64,000 bases of DNA from assembly GCF_000632225.1 (NCBI RefSeq), contig NZ_JFYV01000008.1:1-64000 (forward strand), in the 5' to 3' direction. Origin of the DNA: Sphingomonas sp. RIT328. GTDB lineage: Bacteria > Pseudomonadota > Alphaproteobacteria > Sphingomonadales > Sphingomonadaceae. A model generated the notes under the pieces. It worked only from the letters and a program-made list of their open reading frames with translations, ran no database searches and was not told where the DNA came from. Positions 35,941-44,212 of this stretch are shown here, piece after piece (positions within the stretch are counted from its first letter, which is position 1; every line of letters starts with the position of its first letter). Made by a program: the position numbers and the translations under genes.

Positions 35941-37374
35941 ATGACGCCTGCGCAGACCGCCCTGCTCGACTCGCTCGCCGCGACGCTCGGGCCCAAGGGG
36001 ATCGTCACCGATGCCGAGCGGATCGCGCCATGGCTGGTCGACTGGCGGCGGCGCTTCCACGGCGCCGCCCCGGCGCTGCTCGCCCCCGCCTCGACCGCGG
36101 AGGTGAGCGCGGTGGTCACCGCCGCCGCGGCGCATGGCGTGCCGCTGGTGCCGCAGGGCGGCAACAGTTCGATGGTCGGCGGCGCGACGCCGCCCGCGGA
36201 CGGATCGGCGCTGATCCTGTCGCTGCGGCGGATGACCGCGATCCGCCGCCTCGATGCGGCGGCGAACCTCACCGTGGCGGAGGCGGGGGTGATCCTGTCC
36301 GACCTGCACGATGCGGCGCTGGCGGCGGGCCGGCGTTTCCCTTTGACGCTGGGCGCGAAGGGGCATGCGACGGTCGGCGGGCTCGTCTCGACCAATGCCG
36401 GGGGCACGCAGGTGCTGCGCTTCGGATCGATGCGCGGGCTGGTCGCGGGGCTCGAGGTGGTGCTGGCGGACGGCAGCGTGCATGACGGGCTGGCGCCGCT
36501 CAAGAAGGACAATCGCGGTTACGACCTGACGCAATTGCTGATCGGCGCGGAAGGGACGCTCGGCATCGTCACCGCGGCGACGCTGCGTCTCGCGCCCGAG
36601 CCGGCGACGCGGACCACCGCCTGGGCGGCGGTGCGCGATCCCGCGGCGGCGCTGACGCTGCTGCGCCGCTGCCAGGCAAGCAGCGATGCGCTGGAGAGTT
36701 TCGAGATCCTGCCGCAGGAGACGCTCGCCGCGGTGCTCGCCTACGTACCCGGCGCGCGCGCGCCGGTCGCGACGACGGCGGCCTGGCACCTGCTGATCGA
36801 GCATAGCGATCCGGCGGGCGCGGCGCTGACCGAGCGATGGCTCGGCGAGGCGCTCGCCGACGGGCTGATCGCCGATGCGACGATCGCGGCCAACGCGGCG
36901 CAGGCGGCGGACTTCTGGCGGTTGCGCGAATCGATTTCCGACGCGGAACGGGCGCTCGGCCCGGCGTCGCAGCACGATCTGTCGGTGCCGGTCGACACGA
37001 TGCCGCGCTTCATGATCGAGGCGGCGGCGGCGTGCGAGGCGCGCTTCCCCGGCTGCCACGCGAGCGGCTTCGGCCACCTCGGCGACGGCAACGTCCATTT
37101 CCACGTCCGCGCTGCACCCGGCACTGATCCGGCGCGCTGGTATGCGGAGGAGGTACCGGTGGTGACGCGCTTCGTCGACGATCTGGTGATCGCGGCGGGG
37201 GGATCGATCGCCGCCGAACACGGGATCGGCCAGATGAAGCGCGACGAGCTCGAACGCACCTCGTCGCCGGCGCGGCTCGCGGCGCTGCGCGCGGTGAAGG
37301 CGGCGATGGACCCGCTCGGCATCCTCAATCCCGGCAAGCTCGTCACGCTTGCGCCCACGCGCGCCGGCCAATAG
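35941..37374 (+). CDS. FAD-linked oxidase, D-lactate/2-hydroxyglutarate dehydrogenase type
   Basis: This 477-aa flavoenzyme has the PP-loop FAD-binding domain (VPLVPQGGNSSMVGGATPPA near 60-80, TLGAKGHATVGGLVSTNAGG near 135-155, LLIGAEGTLGIVTAATLRL near 200). The C-terminal FAD-oxidase domain shows ASGFGHLGDGNVHFHV and AAEHGIGQMKRDEL, the metal and substrate motifs of the GlcD/D2HGDH group. It probably oxidises a D-2-hydroxyacid and passes electrons to an acceptor. Which acid cannot be told. It is a single gene. Confidence 0.88.
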   Translation: MTPAQTALLDSLAATLGPKGIVTDAERIAPWLVDWRRRFHGAAPALLAPASTAEVSAVVTAAAAHGVPLVPQGGNSSMVGGATPPADGSALILSLRRMTAIRRLDAAANLTVAEAGVILSDLHDAALAAGRRFPLTLGAKGHATVGGLVSTNAGGTQVLRFGSMRGLVAGLEVVLADGSVHDGLAPLKKDNRGYDLTQLLIGAEGTLGIVTAATLRLAPEPATRTTAWAAVRDPAAALTLLRRCQASSDALESFEILPQETLAAVLAYVPGARAPVATTAAWHLLIEHSDPAGAALTERWLGEALADGLIADATIAANAAQAADFWRLRESISDAERALGPASQHDLSVPVDTMPRFMIEAAAACEARFPGCHASGFGHLGDGNVHFHVRAAPGTDPARWYAEEVPVVTRFVDDLVIAAGGSIAAEHGIGQMKRDELERTSSPARLAALRAVKAAMDPLGILNPGKLVTLAPTRAGQ

Positions 37375-37430
37375 AGCAGCCGACCAGCCTGCGGCTGCGC
37401 CGCAAACTATCCACGACGGAGAGAGTTCCC

Positions 37431-38192
37431 ATGGCCAGTGCGCCGCTTCCTTTGTTCTACAACGGCCTCGAGCCGCTCTCGAGCGAGACGCATGCCAATT
37501 GGCGCATCCGCCAGCAGGACAGCGCGCCCTTCCTGGTCGGGCAGCATGCGATTCCGATCACCACCGACGAATTCCCGCTGGTGCAGCGCCACATGCCGAT
37601 CGTCTTCTCGGTCGGCGACGATGCCATCCCGCTGGCGCTGATGGGCCTCAACGAGGGCGTCAACGTCTTCATGGGCGACGACGGCAAGCTGACCGAAAAC
37701 AATTTCTACGTCCCCGCCTATGTCCGCCGCTATCCGTACATGCTGGCGCGGCTGCGCCCTGACGCCGAGGAGCTGTCGCTGTGCTTCGATCCGACGTCGG
37801 AGGCGCTCGGGCCGTATGACGACGGCGAGGCGCTGTTCGAAAACGGCCAGCCGAGCCAGGTGACCAAGTCGATCCTCGATTTCGCCGAACAGTTCGAACA
37901 GGCCGGCGCCCGCACGCAGGCGTTCATGAACGAGCTGCGCGAGCAGGAGCTGCTGATGGAGGGCGAGGTCACCATCCAGGTCGACGAGACCCAGCAGCCG
38001 TTCGTCTATCGCGGCTTCCAGATGATCAACGAGGAGAAGCTCGCCGGTCTGCGCGGCGACCAGCTGCGCAAGATGAGCCAGTCGGGCATGCTGCCGCTGC
38101 TCTACGCGCACCTCTTCTCGCTGTCGCTGATGCGCGAGATCTTCGGCCGCCAGTCGCAGCAGGGCAAGGTGCCGCAGCCGCAGCTGGTCTGA
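37431..38192 (+). CDS. SapC family protein
   Basis: This 253-aa protein belongs to the SapC family named from a Campylobacter S-layer locus and common in sphingomonads and Caulobacter relatives. Typical motifs: AIPITTDEFPLVQRHMPIVF, NFYVPAYVRRYPYMLARL and FVYRGFQMINEEKL. No signal peptide is evident. In sphingomonads sapC often sits next to TonB receptors and tryptophan halogenase genes, but here it is alone. Biochemical function is unknown. Confidence 0.85.
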   Translation: MASAPLPLFYNGLEPLSSETHANWRIRQQDSAPFLVGQHAIPITTDEFPLVQRHMPIVFSVGDDAIPLALMGLNEGVNVFMGDDGKLTENNFYVPAYVRRYPYMLARLRPDAEELSLCFDPTSEALGPYDDGEALFENGQPSQVTKSILDFAEQFEQAGARTQAFMNELREQELLMEGEVTIQVDETQQPFVYRGFQMINEEKLAGLRGDQLRKMSQSGMLPLLYAHLFSLSLMREIFGRQSQQGKVPQPQLV

Positions 38193-38373
38193 TCCTGCGG
38201 GCGGGCGGCGTCGCGGGATGCGGCGTCGCCCGCTGTTGCCGGGGCGGGGCGGTGTTTCCGGCGAAGTGCGGCGCGCGCGTGGAGCTGCGCCGCCTTCGCG
38301 GCTCAGATGAGTGTTTGGTCCGCACGCGAGGCCGCGATCTGAGCGCGAGTCGGCGCGGGATCGCCGGTCGCGC

Positions 38374-38476
38374 CAGTATTCCCGCGCAGGCGGGAATCCA
38401 GTGGTCAAGCAGAGCAACGGCTTGCGGTGGAAAGAACACTGGGCTCCCGAAACTGTACACCTTCGCGGGAGCACTG
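38374..38476. repeat. Dispersed intergenic repeat, copy 2
   Basis: This is the second copy of the repeat at 6307-6398. A 10-base stretch AAACTGTACA (38450-38459) interrupts the terminal CTCCCG/CGGGAG hairpin and is absent from copy 1. CTGTACAC (38453-38460) and its inverse GTGTACAG (38515-38522) lie 54 bases apart. Confidence 0.62.
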
Positions 38477-38721
38477 CTGGGGCTTCGGCCCCTGCGAGGT
38501 CTCGTAGCTCATACGTGTACAGATCGCGTGGCAGCGTGGCAGCGTGACGGTGGACGCCCTTGATCTGATACCCGCCCCGCCCTTTTGCCGACCGCTCAGC
38601 GACTGTCTTCGGATCTGGATCATGCAAAGGCGCAAAGGTGCTGCGCGTGACGACACGTTCGGACGCTCCTGTTTCGAAAGCTTCTTCGCTCATCGCGATG
38701 CGGGACGGCGTTCCTGACCCT

Positions 38722-38834
38722 CCTCCGCGCCTCCGCGTGAACCTCCTTTTCTCTTCGCGTCTTCGCGTCGTCGCGTGATCTTTCATGCCATGACAGCAGT
38801 GGGCCGGAGATTGGTTCACGCGGAGGCGCGGAGG
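38722..38834. repeat. Perfect GCGGAGG inverted repeat
   Basis: Arms 38722-38742 and 38814-38834 are exact 21-base reverse complements separated by 71 bases. Inside lies a GCGAAGAC-type unit (about 38752-38776). The whole gap 38193-39165 (about 970 bases) holds this element, the repeat at 38374-38476 and no supported gene. Confidence 0.68.
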
Positions 38835-39165
38835 CGCGGAGAGGGGTGGGGAAGCGACCGGCGCGAACTTTTTGTTTCGGCCTCTTCACAGCCTCCGCGA
38901 AGTCGCTTCTCGGCTCCGTCATGCCGCACCTGCTCCGGCCTCCGCGGTTCCGGCACACCGTAAGCCGCTGATTTCGCAGTACGGCGGACTTGGCTCCAAG
39001 TCCGGATGGGCGAGACGCCTGGCCTAAGGCCGACAATCGCTCGAGGGCGCGCGCCTCCGACGCACCCGACGATGCGGGGGCGGTTCGCGCAGGGCCCGCC
39101 TCCGCCGGGCTTGACCGCTTGCGGCGGCGCAGCGATGGTACGGCCCTGACGGCGAGGAGCGGGAT

Positions 39166-39720
39166 ATGGCGGAACGGCTGCGCGGCGAGCGCTATTCCAG
39201 CGTGGCGATCGCCTTCCACTGGACGATCGCGGCGCTGGTCATCGCCAATCTGATCATCGGCATCGGCCATGACGGCATCCCGGCGCTGCGGGCGCTGATG
39301 GGGGCGCACAAGGCGATCGGCATCACCGTGCTGGCGCTCACCGCCGCGCGCGTCGCGTGGCGGCTGACGCATCGCCCGCCGCCGCTGCCCGCGGGCACGC
39401 CCGGCTGGGAGAAGGGCCTCGCGCATGCGACGCACTGGAGCCTGTATCTGCTGATGGTGGCGATGCCGCTGACCGGGTGGATGATGGTCTCCGGCCCGCC
39501 GGGACCGGGGCCGGCGCGGCCGCTGAGCTGGTTCGGGCTGTTCGACGTGCCCAAGCTGCCGGTCGGCGAGGGCGCGGCCGATCTCGGCCACAATGCGCAT
39601 GGCCTGCTCGGCTGGCTGATGCTGGCGCTGGTAGTACTGCACGTCGCGGCGGCGCTGCGCCACCATCTGCTGCTGCGCGACTCGGTGCTGGCGCGGATGG
39701 CGCCCGCGCTCGACCGGTAA
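39166..39720 (+). CDS. Cytochrome b561
   Basis: This 184-aa inner-membrane haem b protein has four membrane segments. Candidate haem-ligand histidines: His18 in AIAFHWTIAALV, MGAHKAIGIT, ALVVLHVAAALRHH and HATHWSLYL. MPLTGWMMVSG is the typical turn. It shuttles electrons between quinol and periplasmic acceptors (family knowledge). A GAGCGGGAT ribosome region precedes the ATG. It lies alone after the long repeat-rich gap and upstream of the candidate small RNA. Confidence 0.87.
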   Translation: MAERLRGERYSSVAIAFHWTIAALVIANLIIGIGHDGIPALRALMGAHKAIGITVLALTAARVAWRLTHRPPPLPAGTPGWEKGLAHATHWSLYLLMVAMPLTGWMMVSGPPGPGPARPLSWFGLFDVPKLPVGEGAADLGHNAHGLLGWLMLALVVLHVAAALRHHLLLRDSVLARMAPALDR

Positions 39721-39763
39721 AAGCCATTTCATCAGGAAAAAACACCGCCTTGCGGGGCGGGGG

Positions 39764-39791
39764 TTGAACCAATCGGCGGCTCGCCTATTTT
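39764..39791 (+). promoter_or_regulatory. Sigma-70-type promoter of candidate small RNA
   Basis: TTGAAC (39764-39769), a 16-base spacer and TATTTT (39786-39791) are a good housekeeping promoter, unusually clear for this GC-rich window. The predicted start is about 39798, and no protein-coding start follows before the terminator. Confidence 0.58.
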
Positions 39792-39797
39792 ACAGAA

Positions 39798-39903
39798 GTA
39801 CGGCGCTCGTGTCCCCCCTTTCGCGAGCCCGTATGACACACTTTCAGTGTGTCTCCTCCCTGAACCTTGGCCACTCCGTGCTTCTGCACGGGGTGGTTTT
39901 TTT
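39798..39903 (+). ncRNA. Candidate small RNA with anti-SD-like linker
   Basis: About 106 bases with three stem-loops in series. Stem 1 (39805-39828, 7 bp) has a C-rich loop, TCCCCCCTTT. Stem 2 (39835-39853) is a perfect 8-bp stem with a TTC loop. A single-stranded linker CTCCTCCC (39853-39860) follows. Stem 3 (39871-39896) is an 11-bp terminator stem followed by seven T. The CTCCTCC linker is complementary to Shine-Dalgarno sequences, as in alphaproteobacterial trans-acting small RNAs such as the cuckoo/CcsR and alpha-r14 types (recalled families). No open frame is visible in it. The name and targets are unknown. Confidence 0.6.
39871..39903 (+). terminator. Rho-independent terminator
   Basis: An 11-bp stem (39871-39881 with 39886-39896, one G-T pair, loop TTCT) is followed by seven T residues. 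It is the only textbook intrinsic terminator I see in the window and ends the candidate small RNA, 4 bases before the convergent gene's stop. Confidence 0.85.
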
Positions 39904-39906
39904 ATG

Positions 39907-40761
39907 TCATTCCGCCGCGAGCGCGCGGCCGTCGTCGCCGAGCGCCTCGTCCGCCACCGCGGCGATCATCCGGCGCAGCAGCGCGACGACCATCGGCAGG
40001 CCGGCGCCGGGCTGGTCGAGCGCGGCATCGAGATAGAGCGTCCGGTCGAATTCGATCTGGATCGCGTGAATGCCGCGCGCGGGGGCGGCATGGCGTTCGA
40101 GGATATGGCCGCCGGCATATGGCGTGTTGAGCGCGCTGCGCAGTCCGCTGCGCGCCGCCTCCGCCTCGAGCCGGGCGATGAAGCGCGGCGCCGCCGCCTG
40201 GCCGAAACGATCGCCGAGCACGACGCGGGCATGGTCGCCGAGCGGCGGCATCGAATGGATGTCGAGCAGCACCGCGACGCCGAACCGGCGCTGCACCGCC
40301 GCCAGCGCCGCGGCGAGCGCGTCGTGATAGGGGCGGTGATCCTGCGCGATCCGCGCCGCGACCTCGACCGCGCTGAACCGCCGCCGCCACAGATCGCCCG
40401 CCGCGCCGCCGCGGCGCGGCACCAGCCCCAGTCCGCTGCGCACCTTGGCGGAGGCGGTGGGCAGCGCCTGCGGCCGCGCGCCTTCGTCGACACGCGGGTC
40501 GCGCTCGCTCTCGCCGCGATTGAGGTCGATCCAGGCGCGCGCGCGGCGCTGGACCAGCATCGTCTCGCGCGTCTGCGCGCCGTCCGCCACCGCGTCGACG
40601 AAGCGATCCTCGAGCGCGACGAGCGCGGTGGCGGGCAGGCGCAGCGCGCCGAGCAATGCCGCCGGATAGTCGCGCCCGGCATGCGGCACCGACAGCACCA
40701 CCGGGCTGAGCGGTGCGCCGTCGCGGTCGGTGCCGCCGATCGAGTCGAACGCTGCGTCCAT
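39907..40761 (-). CDS. N-formylglutamate amidohydrolase family protein
   Basis: This 284-aa zinc hydrolase-type protein has the family marks LSVPHAGRDYPAALLG, VALEDRFVDAVAD, RAWIDLNRGESERDPRVDEG, the central LLDIHSMPPLG and the late IQIEFDRTLYLD. Known members split N-formylglutamate to glutamate and formate at the end of histidine degradation, but no hut genes are nearby, so the physiological substrate is open. It is divergent from cpdR with a 97-base spacer. Confidence 0.85.
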   Translation of the reverse strand: MDAAFDSIGGTDRDGAPLSPVVLSVPHAGRDYPAALLGALRLPATALVALEDRFVDAVADGAQTRETMLVQRRARAWIDLNRGESERDPRVDEGARPQALPTASAKVRSGLGLVPRRGGAAGDLWRRRFSAVEVAARIAQDHRPYHDALAAALAAVQRRFGVAVLLDIHSMPPLGDHARVVLGDRFGQAAAPRFIARLEAEAARSGLRSALNTPYAGGHILERHAAPARGIHAIQIEFDRTLYLDAALDQPGAGLPMVVALLRRMIAAVADEALGDDGRALAAE

Positions 40762-40858
40762 CTATGGCACGTCCTATCGCCTTCGCCGCCATGGCGCGCT
40801 GGAAATCTTTACATCTGCGCATCATAGAGCGGGCGTGCACAGGGAGACCGACCGAGCG

Positions 40859-41236
40859 ATGATCCGCATCCTGCTGGCCGAAGACGATCAAGTCATGCGC
40901 GAATATCTCACCCGGGCGCTGGAGCGCGCCGGCTATGCGGTGGCGGCGGTGGATCGCGGCACCGCGGCGATCCCGCTGCTGGAGCGCGAATCGTTCGATC
41001 TGCTGCTCACCGACATCGTCATGCCGGAGATGGACGGCATCGAGCTCGCCCGCCGCGCCGCCGAGCTGGTGCTGGGGCTGCGCGTGATGTTCATCACCGG
41101 CTTCGCCGCGGTGACGCTGAAGGCGGGGCGCGAGATGCCCAATGCGCGCGTGCTGTCCAAACCCTTCCACCTGCGCGACCTCGTCGCCGAGGTCGATCGC
41201 GTGTTCGAGACGGGAAGTGCAAGCGGATTGAATTGA
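40859..41236 (+). CDS. cpdR: Cell-cycle response regulator CpdR
   Basis: This 125-aa stand-alone receiver has phosphoacceptor Asp52 in LLTDIVMPEMDG, acidic pocket residues in LLAEDDQ, and the conserved lysine in VLSKPFHLRDL. ARRAAELVLGLRVMFITGFA and SKPFHLRDLV match CpdR, which when unphosphorylated primes the ClpXP protease to degrade CtrA-pathway proteins in Caulobacter. The ATG at 40859 gives the family length; upstream codons of the open frame are not family-like. The phosphorelay partners are not in this window. Confidence 0.87.
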   Translation: MIRILLAEDDQVMREYLTRALERAGYAVAAVDRGTAAIPLLERESFDLLLTDIVMPEMDGIELARRAAELVLGLRVMFITGFAAVTLKAGREMPNARVLSKPFHLRDLVAEVDRVFETGSASGLN

Positions 41237-41281
41237 GCGCTTGCCAGGCCGGCCAAGCCCGGCTAATGGCCCACCTCCGGC

Positions 41282-41356
41282 GGGCGTGTAGCTCAGTGGT
41301 AGAGCACTGTGTTGACATCGCAGGGGTCGCAAGTTCAATCCTTGCCACGCCCACCA
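41282..41356 (+). tRNA. tRNA-Val (anticodon GAC)
   Basis: A complete cloverleaf: acceptor GGGCGTG pairs with CACGCCC, D arm GCTC/GAGC, anticodon stem CTGTG/CGCAG with loop TTGACAT (anticodon GAC), variable loop GGGTC, and T arm GCAAG-TTCAATC-CTTGC. The CCA end is encoded (41354-41356). It is a lone gene after cpdR. Confidence 0.96.
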
Positions 41357-41364
41357 TCCTGATT

Positions 41365-41414
41365 TGGCTCTATCCGGCAGCATTCCTCCACCCCAGAGGG
41401 ATCGGATAGAGCCA
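41365..41414. repeat. 11-bp inverted repeat after tRNA-Val
   Basis: TGGCTCTATCC (41365-41375) and its exact reverse complement (41404-41414) flank 28 bases and begin 9 bases after the tRNA. No T tract follows. It may act as the tRNA's 3' processing or termination structure. Nothing else is visible between 41415 and 41574. Confidence 0.55.
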
Positions 41415-41574
41415 CATCGCTCCCCCCATCGTGATCGTCGTGCATCGGATATGCGTCCGTGCATCTGTGCGAGGCCTTGTGCCTCCGCGCTACGCCTCGC
41501 CCGTGCGGCGTCCGGTGCGGCGAATCAGGCGTCACGAGCCGGGCGGTGCCGCCCGGCGCGCGACGCCGATCCGG

Positions 41575-41781
41575 TCAGTCCTGCGCGATGCCGCGCCCGG
41601 CGACCTTCTCATAGCCCGACAGTTCGTCGCCGATCGCCACCTTGGCGGCGAGGTCGTCGGCCCGCGCCTGATCCTTTGCGGCGCGCTTGGGGTCGTTGGG
41701 ATCGCCGTCGGGGTCTGCGGCGCCGACATTGGGGCTGTCGGGCATGTACAGGACGGGCGGTTCGCTCTTGTCGTCGGCCAT
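41575..41781 (-). CDS. Small acidic hypothetical protein
   Basis: This 68-aa protein is preceded by a strong AAGGAG at correct distance. The N-terminal half is Asp/Pro-rich (NVGAADPDGDPNDPKRAAKD) and the C-terminal half is a predicted helix (ADDLAAKVAIGDELSGYEKV). No membrane segment or known domain is seen. It is 71 bases downstream of the siderophore receptor gene on the same strand. Function unknown. Confidence 0.6.
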   Translation of the reverse strand: MADDKSEPPVLYMPDSPNVGAADPDGDPNDPKRAAKDQARADDLAAKVAIGDELSGYEKVAGRGIAQD

Positions 41782-41852
41782 GATCGTCTCCTTGGGGGAT
41801 GAGGAAACGATCGGGCGCGGGAGCGGTGCCATCGGTCCCGCGCCGGCCACGG

Positions 41853-43973
41853 TCAGTAGCGGACGCTGATCGTGCCGAGGATCGAGCGCGGCGCGGCGTA
41901 GCGGCTCTGATCGAAGGTCAGCGCAGTCAGATATTTGGCGTTGGTGACATTCTGCAGATTGGCGCTGACTGCGATCCGGTCGGTGAGCGCGTAGCGGGCG
42001 AGCAGGCCGAGCGTCGCGACGCTGCCCTGGGTGATGCGGATCGGCTGCCCGGTGGTGGTCGAGAGCGTGCCGGGCTCGAAATAGAAACGCCCCTGATATT
42101 GGAGCGACGCGCCGAGCTTGAGCGCGGCGAGGCCCTGCGGCGTATAGGTCAGGTTGAGCCGCCCGGTGCTGCGCGGCACGAAGGTGCGCACCGCGGTGGT
42201 GTCGTCGCCGCGGATGCGCATCAGCGTGACGCCGCCGGTGACCTGCACGCCCGTCGTCGGCTGGCCCGAGACTTCGAGTTCGACGCCCTGCGAGCGGGCA
42301 TCGATGCCGCGATAGATGGTGCGGCCGAGCGTCGTGTCGAAGCCGGCCGATTCGGCGGTGTTGTTCTGCCGCGCCTGGAATAGCGCGGCGCTGGCATTGA
42401 GCAGGCCGTTGAACCATGCGCCCTTCAGCCCCGCTTCGATATTGTCGCCGGTGATCGGCGCGAGCTGGCGGTTGTTGGCGTCGAACTCGCTCTGCGGATT
42501 GAAGATCGTCGCGTAGCTCGCATAGGCGCTGATCGTCGGCGACAGGTCGAGCGTCGCGCCGACGAACGGCAGGAAGCGCTTGGCGTCGAAGCTGGTCGGC
42601 ACGTCATAGGAATAGCCGCTGTTGCTGGCATGCGTGTAGCTCGCGCCGAGCATCACCTTGAGCGGATCGGCGGGGTTGAGGCGGACGAGGCCGTAGACCG
42701 TCTCGCGCTGCGTGTGCACGTCGAGGCTGAGTGTGTAGGGGGTGGGGAAGGTCGGCGCCGGGAAGGTGCCGCCGAACAGCGAATCGAGCGGCAGCGACTG
42801 GTTCAGGCTGGCCTGGTCGTAGCTCGAATATTGCCGGTAGCGTTCGGCGCCGCGCATCACGCCGACCATCACGTCATGCTTGCGGCCGCCGATCGTCACC
42901 GGGCCGCCGACATAAGCGTCGAGCGTCAGGTTGCGCGTCTCGCCGGAGAAGGCGCCCGGATAGGTCTGGATGCCGAGGCCGGTGGCGCGGTCGGGGTTGC
43001 CGTAGACGTAGAAGAGCTGGTCGTTCTCGCTCGTCGCCTTGCGCAGCGCCGAGATCTTGCCGGTCCAGCCGTTACCGAAATCATGCGTCAGGTCGACGAA
43101 GATCTGCCGGTCGATGACGTTCCAGCCCGACCAGCGCGGCGCGTAATTGGCGGAGCGGGCGAAATCGATGCGGCTGCCGTCGGTGTAATAAAGCGGGATC
43201 GCGCCCCACATCGCGCCGCGGCTCTGATGGTCCTGATGGCCATAGCCCGCCGACACGACGGTATTGGGGCCGAGATCCGCCTCGACGATGCCATAGCCGG
43301 TCCAGCGGCGCAGGCTGTAGCGATCGAGATAGCTGTCGGTGTCGAGCAGCGCGCCGACCGCGCGGGCGCGGATGCTGCCGTCGGCGGTGAGCGGCACGCT
43401 GACGTCGGCGTCGATCCGCTTGTTGTCGAACGAGCCATATTGCGCGCTCGCCGTGGCGTGCAGCTCGCGATAGGGGCGCTTGCGGATGAAGTTGATCACC
43501 GCCGAGGGATTGCCGGTCGGCGAGAGCAGGCCGGGCGCGCCGCGCACCACCTCGACCCGGTCGTAGATCGCGGTGTCGATCGAGCCGGTCTGGATGCCGA
43601 ACGAGAAGGGCAGGCCGATGCCGTCGATCTGGAAGGTCTGGATGTCGAAGCCGCGCGCCGAATAATAGACGCGGTCGGTCTCGCCGGCGAGCACGTTGAC
43701 GCCGGGGACGGTGGCGAGCAGCGCATTGACGTCGTTGAGCTGGAAATCCTCGATCTGCGCGCGGGTGACGACGCTGACCGATTGCGGCGTCTCGCGCTGG
43801 CTGAGCGGCAGGCGGGTCGCGGTGCGCTGCGTCTTGACGCCGTAGGAATCGGTGCCCTCGCTGCGCTGGCCGGTGACGATGATATCGTCGCTGCTGCGTT
43901 GCGGATCGGCGGCGGTGTCGTTCGCCGGTGCCGCTACCATGCTTGCCGCCATCAACGCGATGAACGCCGTCAT
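41853..43973 (-). CDS. TonB-dependent siderophore receptor
   Basis: This 706-aa outer-membrane receptor has a short signal peptide and the TonB box DDIIVTGQR at about 29-37. The plug domain follows (RETPQSVSVVTRAQIEDFQL, then EVVRGAPGLLSPTGNPSAVI), a pattern of the siderophore subclass. The barrel ends in the expected aromatic residue (ISVRY). A GGGAG ribosome site precedes the ATG. A weak TTGC/GCAA palindrome 48 bases upstream could be a Fur-type site. The ligand is unknown. Confidence 0.88.
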   Translation of the reverse strand: MTAFIALMAASMVAAPANDTAADPQRSSDDIIVTGQRSEGTDSYGVKTQRTATRLPLSQRETPQSVSVVTRAQIEDFQLNDVNALLATVPGVNVLAGETDRVYYSARGFDIQTFQIDGIGLPFSFGIQTGSIDTAIYDRVEVVRGAPGLLSPTGNPSAVINFIRKRPYRELHATASAQYGSFDNKRIDADVSVPLTADGSIRARAVGALLDTDSYLDRYSLRRWTGYGIVEADLGPNTVVSAGYGHQDHQSRGAMWGAIPLYYTDGSRIDFARSANYAPRWSGWNVIDRQIFVDLTHDFGNGWTGKISALRKATSENDQLFYVYGNPDRATGLGIQTYPGAFSGETRNLTLDAYVGGPVTIGGRKHDVMVGVMRGAERYRQYSSYDQASLNQSLPLDSLFGGTFPAPTFPTPYTLSLDVHTQRETVYGLVRLNPADPLKVMLGASYTHASNSGYSYDVPTSFDAKRFLPFVGATLDLSPTISAYASYATIFNPQSEFDANNRQLAPITGDNIEAGLKGAWFNGLLNASAALFQARQNNTAESAGFDTTLGRTIYRGIDARSQGVELEVSGQPTTGVQVTGGVTLMRIRGDDTTAVRTFVPRSTGRLNLTYTPQGLAALKLGASLQYQGRFYFEPGTLSTTTGQPIRITQGSVATLGLLARYALTDRIAVSANLQNVTNAKYLTALTFDQSRYAAPRSILGTISVRY

Positions 43974-44020
43974 TCTCTACTCCCTGATCGCTGCCAGCCT
44001 CTTAGCGGCTGTCGCTGCTG

Positions 44021-44037
44021 TTGCAAGTGAATAGCAA
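44021..44037. promoter_or_regulatory. Possible Fur-type site before siderophore receptor
   Basis: TTGCAAGTGAATAGCAA is an imperfect palindrome with TTGC/GCAA ends, about 50 bases upstream of the receptor start on the minus strand. It does not match the classical Fur box well, so the call is weak. Confidence 0.25.
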
Positions 44038-44147
44038 TAGCCGATCCATGGGGAAGGATAGTGTTACATCATAGTCACATATCGGGCCCATTTCTCGATC
44101 GTCCTAAGTCTGACATTGCCGCTAAGACCGGAATCCACTAATGAAAA

Positions 44148-44161
44148 TGCTAGCGCTACCA
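44148..44161. promoter_or_regulatory. LacI-family (XylR-box-like) operator
   Basis: TGCTAGCGCTACCA is a near-palindrome, read as TGGTAGCGCTAGCA on the other strand. It has the central AGCGCT of LacI-family operators and differs by one base from the Xanthomonas xyl-box TGGTAGCGCTAACA (recalled). It lies 51 bases before the large TonB receptor start, where a repressor would block transcription. Confidence 0.62.
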
Positions 44162-44212
44162 TAAAGCGCGAGGTTCAGTTTGCGCCGGGTTGGGGCGCCG
44201 GAGAGGATGGGG

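Noticed and set aside
41282-41414. Integration (att) site at the tRNA-Val 3' end
   Set aside because: No integrase, no direct repeat of the tRNA end, and the downstream genes look like ordinary chromosomal genes.
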